DNA of 45,013 bases from the IMG/VR virus record IMGVR_UViG_3300009182_000106, positions 1 to 45,013 of that record; one strand, written 5' to 3'. Made by a program: the position numbers and the translations under genes. The DNA comes from a virus. The first letter of the stretch is position 1. Each line of letters starts with the position of its first letter. The notes under the pieces were generated by a model, which saw nothing but the letters and a program-made list of their open reading frames with translations, did not search any database and was not told the origin of the DNA. Of the stretch, positions 7,535 to 16,226 are shown in pieces.

Positions 7535-9627
7535 TGACTAATAGATATAAAATTACATTAGCAATTTTCTTTATACTAAGTTTACTTGTAGGAGCTAGAT
7601 ATTCTTATGGTCAAATCAATACAAGCAATTCAAGTAATACAAAAACTGTATCAACATACGTTACACAAAATGCTAATGGTTCAACTACAACTACAACTTC
7701 AAAAACAACCACACTTCCAATAGGTACAACAACAAAACAAACTAATACACCAACTTTAGGAGATATTACTTACAGTTCTTTAAATCAAGTTACTACTGTA
7801 AATACTTCAATTACAAATAATCAAAACACAGGTAATGTATTAGCGAATTATAATTTTTGTAGTACAATAGGTGGTTCACCGGTATGGACAGGAACAAACG
7901 TAACAGGCGGAACTAGTGATATGGGTTGTAACTATTTAACAGGTAAAGGCACAACTTCTTATGCTGAAACATCAGCACCATTAACAGGATTAGGAATAAA
8001 TGTTGTATCTCAAGCCTATGGATTTACTCAATCAGCATCTGCTAAAACAGATTTTTGGTTTTCTAATCCTATGGGATTAACAATATCACAATCAGTTACT
8101 AACTTAGATACAGGAGAAATCATCACACAAAATAGAAGTATGTCTAGTAATGGAATACCTAGTGGTAATGGCGCAGGAAATATTGCAGGCTTTATTGATA
8201 GACCATTAGATAATATTATTATAGGTCAAAAAACAAATTATGACGGTACTTCTCAATTAACATTAGGTTATCAATCAAAGTTAAGATTTGATTTTGGTTC
8301 GTCAAGTAATAATTTTAGTGGTGTTGATGTTGCATCACCTAGTCTTAGTATTTCTTATAACTATGTTGATCAAAATATAAGTTCAGTACTTGTAACTAAT
8401 ACAGCAGTTGTTTTATGTTGGCAAAATACTCCATCAACTTGTCCTCCAGATTTAACGTCATTAAATTATGCACCCACATCATTACAAAATTTGCCTTTTT
8501 TAATAACAGATAAATCAATTTCTGCTAATCCTGATTTTGTAATTAGTACACTTCCGCCAGTATCGTTTGATAAATTTTTAACTGCACCAATTATGCAACA
8601 ACAAAATGAAAAATTAGGAATTGCAACATTTGGTGATCCTATGGCATTCTCAGGTCCTATGATGGCACCACCTCCTCCACTTGCAAATTTTACAGGACCT
8701 ATATCAAATTTATTTGGTGCTGATGGTAAATCTACAGGAGGTTATGTAGGCACCAATGACGATAAAGCATCTCTAGCATCAAAAGGTATTACAGCAGGAG
8801 ATGGTTCATTAGGTCCAGGTAAATTTACTTACATTGCACCAGGTGCAACAGCAACTTCAAATAATACACTAGATACTTCTAAACCAGTTGCAACAACTTC
8901 CACGACAGATGGACCAATGTCCACAACACCGGCGCCAACTAAAACAGTTTCTACAGCTGACGGACCAATGTCCGCAGCACCGACAAAAACCGCTTCTACT
9001 ACTTCTAATGATACAACAACAGGAGGAACAAATGCTAACACTACGTCAGGTCCACAGAATACGACAACTAGTAAGACAACAGATTCGCCAACACAAACAA
9101 CGCAAGCTCCAGCAGCTCAGCCTGGAACAACTCAAAGTGCGAAAACAGAAGGATCGCAGACGCAGACGACTAATGAAAAAAGTGTATCAGATTCAAAGAC
9201 TACATCAACTTCAGCGGGGATTACTTCTACTGGAGATGCCAAGGCAGATGCCAAATCAGCAAGCATAGATGCAAAAATAAAGTCTGAATTGGCAAAAGTT
9301 GATAGAACATTAATGACGGTAAGCGAAAGAACAAGGGCAATACAAGATATAAAACTAGATGGTATGAAAGCAAGTGCAGCTGATTTATCGTCATATGAAA
9401 ACAAAAGATTACAAGACGGTAAAACAATGGTTGGAATACCTAATTCAGACTTCTACAAACAGATAAATATATCACAGCAACAAATATACAAAGACGCTAC
9501 ATTATCGGCGTATATAATTAAAGACCCTATTGCTGTAAAACAACGTCTCTTAAAGGAGATTGAAGATGAACAAAACAGTATTATATTAGAAATTGAAATG
9601 TTAAAAAAAGGAATAAAAAAAGGATAA
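7534..9627 (+). CDS. Large secreted Ser/Thr-rich surface-type protein
   Basis: The 697-residue product has a signal peptide of about 26 residues ending S-Y-G, a beta-rich domain to about residue 370 with scattered cysteines, a Pro/Ala/Gly-rich linker (M-M-A-P-P-P-P-L), then a Thr/Ser/Ala low-complexity region with a tandem repeat, and a charged helical C-terminus. The layout resembles an exported adhesin or envelope protein more than a T4 virion part. Its start overlaps the stop of the 21-residue peptide. Export to the host periplasm or surface is inferred from the signal peptide; function is unknown. Confidence 0.65.
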   Translation: MTNRYKITLAIFFILSLLVGARYSYGQINTSNSSNTKTVSTYVTQNANGSTTTTTSKTTTLPIGTTTKQTNTPTLGDITYSSLNQVTTVNTSITNNQNTGNVLANYNFCSTIGGSPVWTGTNVTGGTSDMGCNYLTGKGTTSYAETSAPLTGLGINVVSQAYGFTQSASAKTDFWFSNPMGLTISQSVTNLDTGEIITQNRSMSSNGIPSGNGAGNIAGFIDRPLDNIIIGQKTNYDGTSQLTLGYQSKLRFDFGSSSNNFSGVDVASPSLSISYNYVDQNISSVLVTNTAVVLCWQNTPSTCPPDLTSLNYAPTSLQNLPFLITDKSISANPDFVISTLPPVSFDKFLTAPIMQQQNEKLGIATFGDPMAFSGPMMAPPPPLANFTGPISNLFGADGKSTGGYVGTNDDKASLASKGITAGDGSLGPGKFTYIAPGATATSNNTLDTSKPVATTSTTDGPMSTTPAPTKTVSTADGPMSAAPTKTASTTSNDTTTGGTNANTTSGPQNTTTSKTTDSPTQTTQAPAAQPGTTQSAKTEGSQTQTTNEKSVSDSKTTSTSAGITSTGDAKADAKSASIDAKIKSELAKVDRTLMTVSERTRAIQDIKLDGMKASAADLSSYENKRLQDGKTMVGIPNSDFYKQINISQQQIYKDATLSAYIIKDPIAVKQRLLKEIEDEQNSIILEIEMLKKGIKKG
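8908..9006 (+). repeat. Tandem repeat within the 697-residue gene
   Basis: Two imperfect units of about 17 codons begin at 8908 and 8959. Each encodes D-G-P-M-S followed by a Pro-Thr-Lys-Thr stretch. GGACCAATGTCC occurs identically at 8911 and 8962, 51 nt apart. The surrounding low-complexity region uses more ACG and GCG codons than neighbouring genes. Confidence 0.75.
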
Positions 9628-9630
9628 TTT

Positions 9631-9867
9631 ATGATAGGAAAAATTAAAGATAATCTCAAGGAAATAATTGCTACAGTTGCAATCGTTGGCGCAATTGGTG
9701 GAGGCTTCATTAAATATGGAGAAATTATGTCTAAGATAGATAGTATAGATCCATCAAAAGCAAGTCAAGTTAAACAAGAATTAGCATTAGTTCAAAAAGA
9801 AGTTGAACTATTAAAAGTTCAAATTAAAGAATTAAGAGCATTAAATTCTAATCCGTTAGCAAGATAA
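9631..9867 (+). CDS. Small membrane coiled-coil protein
   Basis: This 78-residue protein has an N-terminal amphipathic start, a membrane segment at residues 12-29 (A-T-V-A-I-V-G-A-I-G-G-G) and a C-terminal coiled coil with regular leucine and valine spacing. The shape would suit a lysis accessory or spanin-like protein. The gene follows the large secreted protein by 3 nt and precedes another coiled-coil membrane protein. Confidence 0.55.
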   Translation: MIGKIKDNLKEIIATVAIVGAIGGGFIKYGEIMSKIDSIDPSKASQVKQELALVQKEVELLKVQIKELRALNSNPLAR

Positions 9868-9870
9868 TAA

Positions 9871-10296
9871 ATGGAAAACGACAACTTAGATATAAGAGTA
9901 GAGTTAGAAGGCGTTAAAAAAGACCTTGAAAACATTAGTGGCATCAATAATCGTTTAGATACGGCTATTGAGAAATTAACTGATGTTTCTTCTTGCATTA
10001 AATCTATGTTGGCCGTGCATGAAGAAAAGATTGAAAGACAAGAAAAAACAGACGCAATTATATTTGAAAAGATTAAAGATAGAGCGGATGAGATTGATAA
10101 TGTCTATAGAGAATTACAAAGAGAAATCAATCAAGTTGAACGAAGATTACTTACAGAGATAAAAGCATTACGAAATGATATAGGCAGTAGAGTTAGTATG
10201 CTTGAAAAGGCTAGATGGATTCTTTTAGGTGCGGCGATTGTAGTTATATTTTTAATAACAAAAGATTTCAATAAACTATTAAGTATATTCGGTTAA
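9871..10296 (+). CDS. Coiled-coil protein with C-terminal membrane anchor
   Basis: The 141-residue product is a long coiled coil with a conserved-looking S-S-C-I-K-S-M-L-A-V-H-E-E-K motif around residues 43-56 and a membrane segment near residues 112-131 (I-L-L-G-A-A-I-V-V-I-F-L-I). This H-E-E-K-containing family is familiar from marine T4-like genomes as a tail-anchored protein, loosely like haemolysin XhlA. It ends the secretion/membrane cassette; a sigma70-like promoter follows. Confidence 0.6.
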   Translation: MENDNLDIRVELEGVKKDLENISGINNRLDTAIEKLTDVSSCIKSMLAVHEEKIERQEKTDAIIFEKIKDRADEIDNVYRELQREINQVERRLLTEIKALRNDIGSRVSMLEKARWILLGAAIVVIFLITKDFNKLLSIFG

Positions 10297-10305
10297 TAAA
10301 ATAGG

Positions 10306-10334
10306 TTGACAAACAACACAAACTATAGTATATT
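10306..10334 (+). promoter_or_regulatory. Sigma70-like promoter for the replication operon
   Basis: TTGACA (10306-10311), a 17-nt spacer and TATATT (10329-10334). The primase ATG is only 12 nt downstream of the -10 box, so the leader would be about 6 nt and has no Shine-Dalgarno site. Confidence 0.8.
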
Positions 10335-10346
10335 AGTTCTTGTGTT

Positions 10347-11351
10347 ATGTCATCTTATATTGATTTAAAATTTATTAATTTATTATCGTCCAGGTTGAGT
10401 AAGTTCAAAAGAAAGAACGACAATTTATTTAATTTTAGATGTCCACATTGTGGAGATTCTCAAAAAAATAAAAGTAAAGCAAGAGCATATTTTTATAGAG
10501 TTAAAAATGATATGTTCTTTAAATGTCATAACTGTGGTATGGGTCAAAACCTGGCCAATTTTATTAAGTTTATAGATACTAAATTGCATGATGAATTTGT
10601 ATTAGAAAGATATAAAGGATCAGCACCAGCAACACCTAAACCAAACTTTAATTTTAAACCACCAGTATTTAAAGAGATTAATATTGTAGAAGAATTACCT
10701 ACAATATCAGAATTACCTGATAAACACCCAGCCAAAAAATATATTATTAAAAGAAAAATACCAGATAAGTTTTTCGATATACTTTACTATACAGATGAAT
10801 TTATGTCTTTAGTTAATAAGATAAAGCCAGATACATTTAATAATTTTAAAGGTGAACATCCAAGATTGATAATACCTTTCTATGATACAACTGGTAATTT
10901 ATTTGCAATTCAAGGTAGAGCGTTTGGTAAAGAACAACCAAAATATTTAACAATTAAGCTTGACGAAACTAAACAAAAGGTATATGGTTTAGAAAGAGTA
11001 AATTTTCAAAAACATATTTACATTACTGAAGGACCAATTGATAGTCTGTTTATAGATAATTGTTTAGCGGCCGCAGGCGCTGACTTGATATTAAAAGTTA
11101 GTCCAGAAAATGTAACATATATTTTTGATAATGAACCTAGAAATAAAGAAATAGTAAAACGCATGTATAAAATGATTGATAAAAATTATAATATTTTTAT
11201 ATGGCCAGAATCAATACAATCAAAAGATATCAATGATATGATTATATCAGGAAGATTAATTGATGAGGTTAAAAGTATTATAAGTAATAACACATATAAC
11301 AAATTATCAGCGTTAACTAGATTAAATATTTGGAAGAAATGTAGTATATGA
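10347..11351 (+). CDS. 61: DNA primase, T4 gp61-like
   Basis: The 334-residue length is close to T4 gp61 (342). An N-terminal zinc ribbon has C32-P-H-C35 and C60-H-N-C63. The TOPRIM domain shows I-T-E-G-P-I-D near residues 226-232, with the catalytic glutamate, and F-D-N-E at 260-263. Primase makes RNA primers for lagging-strand synthesis together with the gp41 helicase, which is not in the window. The start at 10347 sits immediately after a strong promoter with almost no leader. The 3' end overlaps nrdA by 4 nt (ATGA), so primase and ribonucleotide reductase are co-expressed. Confidence 0.88.
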   Translation: MSSYIDLKFINLLSSRLSKFKRKNDNLFNFRCPHCGDSQKNKSKARAYFYRVKNDMFFKCHNCGMGQNLANFIKFIDTKLHDEFVLERYKGSAPATPKPNFNFKPPVFKEINIVEELPTISELPDKHPAKKYIIKRKIPDKFFDILYYTDEFMSLVNKIKPDTFNNFKGEHPRLIIPFYDTTGNLFAIQGRAFGKEQPKYLTIKLDETKQKVYGLERVNFQKHIYITEGPIDSLFIDNCLAAAGADLILKVSPENVTYIFDNEPRNKEIVKRMYKMIDKNYNIFIWPESIQSKDINDMIISGRLIDEVKSIISNNTYNKLSALTRLNIWKKCSI

Positions 11352-13654
11352 CAATTGAAAAGATTTTAGTACAGAAAAGAAACTCCCGAGAAAAAGAACC
11401 TCTTAATATTGAAAAGATACACCAGATGGTGGAGTTTGCTTGTGAAGATATATCAGGCGTGTCAGCATCACAAGTTGAAATGAAAAGCGGTTTACAATTT
11501 TATGATGGTATAACTACAGATGAGATACAACAAATTCTTATTAAATCAGCTTCAGATTTAATTTCATTAGAAACTCCTAATTACCAATACGTTGCAGCCA
11601 GATTATTACTATTCAGTTTAAGAAAAAGTATTTTTAGAAAACTTTGGGATCATCCACATTTATATGAACACACTAAAAAATGTGTAGATAAAAAAATTTA
11701 TGATGCTGAAATATTAAAACAATACGACAAATCAGAATTTGATCGTATGAATATGTGGATAGACCATACAAGAGATTACAATTTTACATACGCTGGATTA
11801 AGACAAGTAATAGACAAATACTTAGTACAAGATAGAAGTTCAGGTGAAGTTTATGAAACTCCACAGTTTATGTATATGATGATATCAGCAACGATATTTT
11901 CAAAATACTCAAAAGAAAAAAGGATGACTTATGTTAAAAAGTATTATGATGCTATTTCGAGGTTTAAAATTAATATTCCAACTCCTGTTATGGCTGGCGT
12001 TAGGACTCCTGTTAAGCAGTATGCTAGTTGTGTGCTTGTTGATATTGATGATACTCTACCAAGTATATTTACTGGTGATATGGCTATCGGAAGATATATT
12101 GCACAGCGTGCCGGTATCGGAATTAACTCAGGCCGCATACGAGGAATTAATTCACGCATACGAGGTGGTGAAGTTCAGCACACTGGTGTAATACCATTTC
12201 TTAAAAAGTTTGAGGCAACAGTCAAATGTTGTACACAGAATGGCGTAAGAGGTGGCAGTGCAACCGTACATTTCCCAATATGGCACCAAGAAATATCAGA
12301 TATATTAGTTCTTAAAAACAATAAAGGTTCAGAAGATAATAGAGTAAGAAAATTAGATTACTCAATTCAATTATCTAAATTATTTTATCAAAGATTTATT
12401 AATGATGAACAAATAACATTATTTTCACCACATGATGTACCTGAATTATATGATACATGGGGTACAGATAAGTTTGATAAACTATATGAAGAATATGAAA
12501 AGAAAACTTCTATTAAAAAGAAAAAGATATCAGCACAAGAATTAATACAAAGTTTATTAAAAGAACGTGCAGAAACAGGCCGTATCTATATTATGAATAT
12601 AGACCATTGCAATACACATTCATCATTTAAAGATACAATTACAATGTCAAACCTTTGCCAAGAGATTACATTACCTACTAAACCATTACAACATATAGAT
12701 GGTGATGGAGAGATTGCATTATGTATATTATCAGCAATCAATTTAGGTATATTAAGAGATTATGAAGAATTAGAACAGTTATGTGATTTATCAGTAAGAT
12801 CGTTAGATGAAATTATAGATCACCAAGAATATCCAGTTAAAGCCGCAGAAGTATCAACTAAGGCCAGAAGAAGTTTAGGCATAGGGTATATTGGTCTAGC
12901 ACACTATCTAGCAAAAAACAAATTAATGTACCATGAAAAAGGTGCGTGGAAATTAGTAGATGAATTAACAGAAGCATTTCAATACTATCTTTTAAAAGCA
13001 AGTAATACACTTGCAAAAGAAAAAGGTAAGTGTGAATACTTTAATAGAACAAAATATTCTGATGGTATCTTACCAATTGATACCTACAAAAAAGAGGTGG
13101 ATGAAATAGTAACCAGAAAACTATCATTTAATTGGGAGAAATTGAGGAAGGATATTGTTGAGCATGGCCTTCGACATAGCACACTCTCAGCTCAAATGCC
13201 ATCAGAATCTTCAAGTGTTGTATCTAATGAAACAAATGGTATAGAACCACCTAGAGATTACTTGTCAGTTAAAAAGTCTAAGAAAGGTCCATTAAAACAA
13301 GTAGTACCTAATTATAATCAATTAAAGAATTTTTATACCTTACTTTGGGATATGAAATCAAATGAAGGATATATAAATGTAGTAGCAGTGATGCAGAAGT
13401 ATTTTGATCAGGCAATTAGCGGCAACTGGTCATATAATCCTGAAAATTACGACACAGGACAGGTACCTTTATCAGTAATGATAAATGACCTATTAACCAC
13501 GTATAAGTATGGTTGGAAGACTTCCTATTATCAAAATACTTATGATGGTAAGAAAGATGAAGATGAACCGGCACATCCAATAGGATTTAAGGATAACGTT
13601 CCAGAAACGGTACCTTCAATTGATGATGATGATTGCGAATCTTGTAAAATATAA
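11348..13654 (+). CDS. nrdA: Ribonucleoside-diphosphate reductase, large subunit
   Basis: The 768 residues match class Ia NrdA. An ATP-cone fills about residues 1-95. Catalytic-site residues are N435, C437 and E439, and the redox cysteines are C228 and C459. The C-terminal C-E-S-C pair accepts electrons, probably from the glutaredoxin at 21265. With NrdB it makes deoxyribonucleotides for phage replication. Arginine codons from 11921 to 12163 are mostly AGG, CGC, CGA or CGT, while AGA dominates elsewhere; a second patch lies near 13142-13200. These cover highly conserved protein segments and could be recombination tracts. The gene overlaps the primase by 4 nt. Confidence 0.95.
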   Translation: MTIEKILVQKRNSREKEPLNIEKIHQMVEFACEDISGVSASQVEMKSGLQFYDGITTDEIQQILIKSASDLISLETPNYQYVAARLLLFSLRKSIFRKLWDHPHLYEHTKKCVDKKIYDAEILKQYDKSEFDRMNMWIDHTRDYNFTYAGLRQVIDKYLVQDRSSGEVYETPQFMYMMISATIFSKYSKEKRMTYVKKYYDAISRFKINIPTPVMAGVRTPVKQYASCVLVDIDDTLPSIFTGDMAIGRYIAQRAGIGINSGRIRGINSRIRGGEVQHTGVIPFLKKFEATVKCCTQNGVRGGSATVHFPIWHQEISDILVLKNNKGSEDNRVRKLDYSIQLSKLFYQRFINDEQITLFSPHDVPELYDTWGTDKFDKLYEEYEKKTSIKKKKISAQELIQSLLKERAETGRIYIMNIDHCNTHSSFKDTITMSNLCQEITLPTKPLQHIDGDGEIALCILSAINLGILRDYEELEQLCDLSVRSLDEIIDHQEYPVKAAEVSTKARRSLGIGYIGLAHYLAKNKLMYHEKGAWKLVDELTEAFQYYLLKASNTLAKEKGKCEYFNRTKYSDGILPIDTYKKEVDEIVTRKLSFNWEKLRKDIVEHGLRHSTLSAQMPSESSSVVSNETNGIEPPRDYLSVKKSKKGPLKQVVPNYNQLKNFYTLLWDMKSNEGYINVVAVMQKYFDQAISGNWSYNPENYDTGQVPLSVMINDLLTTYKYGWKTSYYQNTYDGKKDEDEPAHPIGFKDNVPETVPSIDDDDCESCKI

Positions 13655-13663
13655 TGGAGAAAA

Positions 13664-14767
13664 ATGAGTAGATCAGTATTTAATAAAGCAAAAGGTTTAG
13701 ATTTTACCAAAGCACAAATGTTTTTTGGTGACGATTTGGCCGTTCAAAGGTATGATACATTTAAGTATCCTATTTTTGATAAGTTAACACAACAACAGTT
13801 AGGTTTCTTTTGGAGACCTGAGGAAATATCATTACAAAAAGATCGTAATGATTACCAAGAACTAAGACCAGAACAGAAAAATATTTTTACATCTAATTTA
13901 AAATATCAAACAATGTTAGATAGCGTACAAGGACGCGGACCTTGTTTGGCATTTTTACCGTTTTGTTCTTTACCAGAATTAGAAGGTTGTATTGTAACAT
14001 GGGATTTTATGGAGACAATACATAGTCGTTCATATACTTACATTGTAAAAAATTTATATGCAAATCCAGGTGAAATTTTTGATACGATTATCGAAGATAA
14101 GAAAATTGAAGAACGTGCAGAATCAGTAACCAAGTGTTATGATGACTTAATAGAAATGGGTTACAAGTATCAATTGACACCAGATAAAGTTGACATGTAT
14201 GAATTAAAGAAAAGATTGTGGAAGGCATTGATCACAGTAAACATATTAGAAGGATTAAGATTTTATGTATCGTTTGCTTGTAGTTTTGCTTTTGGTGAAT
14301 TAAAACTATTAGAAGGTTCAGCAAAGATAATCTCATTGATTGCAAGAGATGAAAGTCAACATCTAGCAGTATCACAAAGAATTATTAATAATTATAAAGA
14401 AGTTGAAAATGATAAAGTAATGTTAAAGATTATAAAAGATACAGATGCAGAAGTTTATAAAATGTATGATGACGCTGTTAAGTCAGAAAAACAATGGGCA
14501 ACTTATTTGTTCTCACAAGGTTCTATGATAGGTTTATCTGAAAAATTATTACATCAATTTGTAGAATACACAGCAAATCGTAGAATGAAAGCAATTGGTT
14601 TAGAACCTAGATATGATACTAAGATAAATCCATTACCGTGGGTTGATCACTGGTTAAATAGTAAATCAATGCAAAATGCACCACAAGAAACAGAAATAGA
14701 AAGTTATGTTATTGGCGGTATTAAACAAGATGTAACAAAGGATCAATTTAAAAAGTTTAAATTATAA
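13664..14767 (+). CDS. nrdB: Ribonucleoside-diphosphate reductase, small subunit
   Basis: The 367-residue protein is a class Ia radical-generating subunit. The di-iron ligands appear as D86, E117, H120, E196, E230 and H233, the last pair in R-D-E-S-Q-H, and the radical tyrosine is Y124 in H-S-R-S-Y. All are present, so the enzyme should be active with NrdA. A GGAG site precedes the ATG 9 nt after nrdA. T4 nrdB often carries an intron; none is visible here and the frame is uninterrupted. Confidence 0.95.
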   Translation: MSRSVFNKAKGLDFTKAQMFFGDDLAVQRYDTFKYPIFDKLTQQQLGFFWRPEEISLQKDRNDYQELRPEQKNIFTSNLKYQTMLDSVQGRGPCLAFLPFCSLPELEGCIVTWDFMETIHSRSYTYIVKNLYANPGEIFDTIIEDKKIEERAESVTKCYDDLIEMGYKYQLTPDKVDMYELKKRLWKALITVNILEGLRFYVSFACSFAFGELKLLEGSAKIISLIARDESQHLAVSQRIINNYKEVENDKVMLKIIKDTDAEVYKMYDDAVKSEKQWATYLFSQGSMIGLSEKLLHQFVEYTANRRMKAIGLEPRYDTKINPLPWVDHWLNSKSMQNAPQETEIESYVIGGIKQDVTKDQFKKFKL

Positions 14768-14777
14768 AAAAGGAAAT

Positions 14778-15551
14778 ATGGTTAAAAAAATATTAATAAT
14801 GGGATTACCTGGTTCAGGAAAAAGTTATCTAGCGGACAAATTAGTATCAAAAATTGACGCTGTTTGGCTAAATGCAGATAGAGTTAGAGAAGAAGCTAAC
14901 GATTGGGATTTTTCAATTGAAGGAAGACAAAGACAAGCTAAACGTATGAAAGATTTGGCTCAATCAGCACTTAATCAAAATAAAAATGTTGTAGCTGATT
15001 TTGTATGTCCAACAGAAAAAACTAGAAAAGATTTTGATGCCGATTATACAGTATGGGTGGATACAATAAAAGAAGGTCGTTTTGAAGATACTAATAAAGT
15101 ATTTGAAAAACCTAATGAATATGATTTTAGAGTTCCTACTCAAAATGCTGAATTATGGTCTATAAGAATAGCTGATGAAATAATTCCTTACACATGGGAT
15201 AATCGTAAACCAACAGCACAAATGTTAGGCAGATGGCAACCATGGCATGAAGGACACCAAACATTATTTGAAGAAATAATTAAAAAAACAGGACAAGTTA
15301 ATATACAAGTTAGAGATGTACAAGGTGTTGGTGATAATCCTTTTGATTTTGAAACTGTCAAAAGTAATATAGAACAAGCTTTAATTACTTATAAAAATAG
15401 AATTAAAATAACATTAGTTCCTAATATAACAAATATATGTTATGGTAGAGGTGTAGGATATAAAATAGAAGAAATAATTTTATCAGAAAATATACAAAAA
15501 ATATCTGCTACCGAAATAAGAAAAAAAATGAGAGAAGAAGGTAAACTTTAA
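14778..15551 (+). CDS. P-loop kinase fused to nucleotidyltransferase (APS kinase-like)
   Basis: The 257-residue protein has two domains. Residues 1-135 form a small-molecule kinase: the P-loop is G-L-P-G-S-G-K-S (9-16), followed by L-N-A-D-R-V-R and V-V-A-D-F-V-C-P-T, the pattern of adenylylsulfate kinase. Residues 147-257 form a cytidylyltransferase-fold domain with G-R-W-Q-P-W-H-E-G-H (H157, H160) and a late I-S-A-T-E-I-R motif. Substrates cannot be read from the sequence. Sulfate activation, nucleotide-cofactor synthesis or sugar-nucleotide chemistry are all possible. It sits in the ribonucleotide reductase operon, coupled to the zinc ribbon by TAATG. Confidence 0.75.
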   Translation: MVKKILIMGLPGSGKSYLADKLVSKIDAVWLNADRVREEANDWDFSIEGRQRQAKRMKDLAQSALNQNKNVVADFVCPTEKTRKDFDADYTVWVDTIKEGRFEDTNKVFEKPNEYDFRVPTQNAELWSIRIADEIIPYTWDNRKPTAQMLGRWQPWHEGHQTLFEEIIKKTGQVNIQVRDVQGVGDNPFDFETVKSNIEQALITYKNRIKITLVPNITNICYGRGVGYKIEEIILSENIQKISATEIRKKMREEGKL

Positions 15552-15709
15552 TGATCACTAAGCTTACAAAAAATTGTCCTCATTGTGAAACTAAATATAT
15601 AGTAGCGTGGGATAATGATAAGTACGAAATGAATCCAATAACATGTCCGTTTTGTAGCCACGAAATAGATGAGGACGTAAGTGAAAAAGATAACGATAGT
15701 TGGGATTGA
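15551..15709 (+). CDS. Small zinc-ribbon protein
   Basis: A 52-residue product with C-P-H-C near residue 9 and C-P-F-C near residue 35, a four-cysteine zinc ribbon, followed by an acidic tail ending D-S-W-D. The start overlaps the preceding stop (TAATG). The tail overlaps the resolvase GTG start by 29 nt. I recall the same zinc ribbon beside the resolvase in marine T4-like phages, so a partner role in recombination or transcription is possible but unproven. Confidence 0.75.
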   Translation: MITKLTKNCPHCETKYIVAWDNDKYEMNPITCPFCSHEIDEDVSEKDNDSWD

Positions 15710-16226
15710 TTTTAGTTTAAATTCTCCCGCCATATGTGTTAGTGATGGTAGTTTTAAGTTTGAAGATTGTTATTTTTACTATTTAACCAGTAAGAAAAAA
15801 CATATTGGTAATATGATGAAGAACATACTAGGTACCGAACATACAGAGTACACTAATCCTATAGAACGATTTGCCAATCTATCCACTTGGGCATTATCTA
15901 TCATAAACAAATTAGAGAATCCACAAATTTTTATAGAAGGTTATTCATTTGGAAGTAAAGGTCAAGCAGTATTTCAAATAGCAGAGAACGGTGGTATATT
16001 AAAATATAGATTGAAACAATATGATTATAAGATATTAGTACCAAGTGTTATTAAGAAATTTGCTACAGGCAAAGGTAACGCAGATAAACAAAAGATGTAT
16101 GAACAGTTTACTACCGATACTGATACAAACATGATGAAAATATTTGATATACCTACATTAAACAATCCAGTAACAGATATAATAGATGCTTATTATATTG
16201 CAAAGGCTGGCCATAGTAAATTATGA
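15681..16226 (+). CDS. RuvC-like crossover junction endonuclease
   Basis: The 181-residue protein has an RNase H fold with D10 (I-D-F-S), E86 (I-E-G-Y-S-F-G) and C-terminal D166/D169 (T-D-I-I-D-A-Y), matching the four acidic metal ligands of RuvC-type resolvases. It probably resolves branched recombination and replication intermediates before packaging, taking the place of T4 endonuclease VII (gp49). I use the GTG start at 15681, with GAGG 6 nt upstream, because it gives the full first beta strand. It overlaps the zinc-ribbon gene by 29 nt and the next gene by 4 nt. Confidence 0.75.
   Translation: MKKITIVGIDFSLNSPAICVSDGSFKFEDCYFYYLTSKKKHIGNMMKNILGTEHTEYTNPIERFANLSTWALSIINKLENPQIFIEGYSFGSKGQAVFQIAENGGILKYRLKQYDYKILVPSVIKKFATGKGNADKQKMYEQFTTDTDTNMMKIFDIPTLNNPVTDIIDAYYIAKAGHSKL

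Noticed and set aside
8829-9404. Minus- and plus-strand frames over the Thr/Ser-rich region
   Set aside because: Low-complexity coding sequence keeps other frames open; these products are repetitive and have no start signals.
11931-12191. Nested 86-residue frame inside nrdA
   Set aside because: It coincides with the atypical codon patch of nrdA, has no ribosome site and no recognisable protein features; it is a shadow frame.
14171-14200. TTGACA inside nrdB as a promoter
   Set aside because: At 17-nt spacing no good -10 box is present, and there is no gene start nearby.
13664-14767. Self-splicing intron in nrdB as in T4
   Set aside because: The reading frame and all iron ligands are continuous, leaving no room for an intron.
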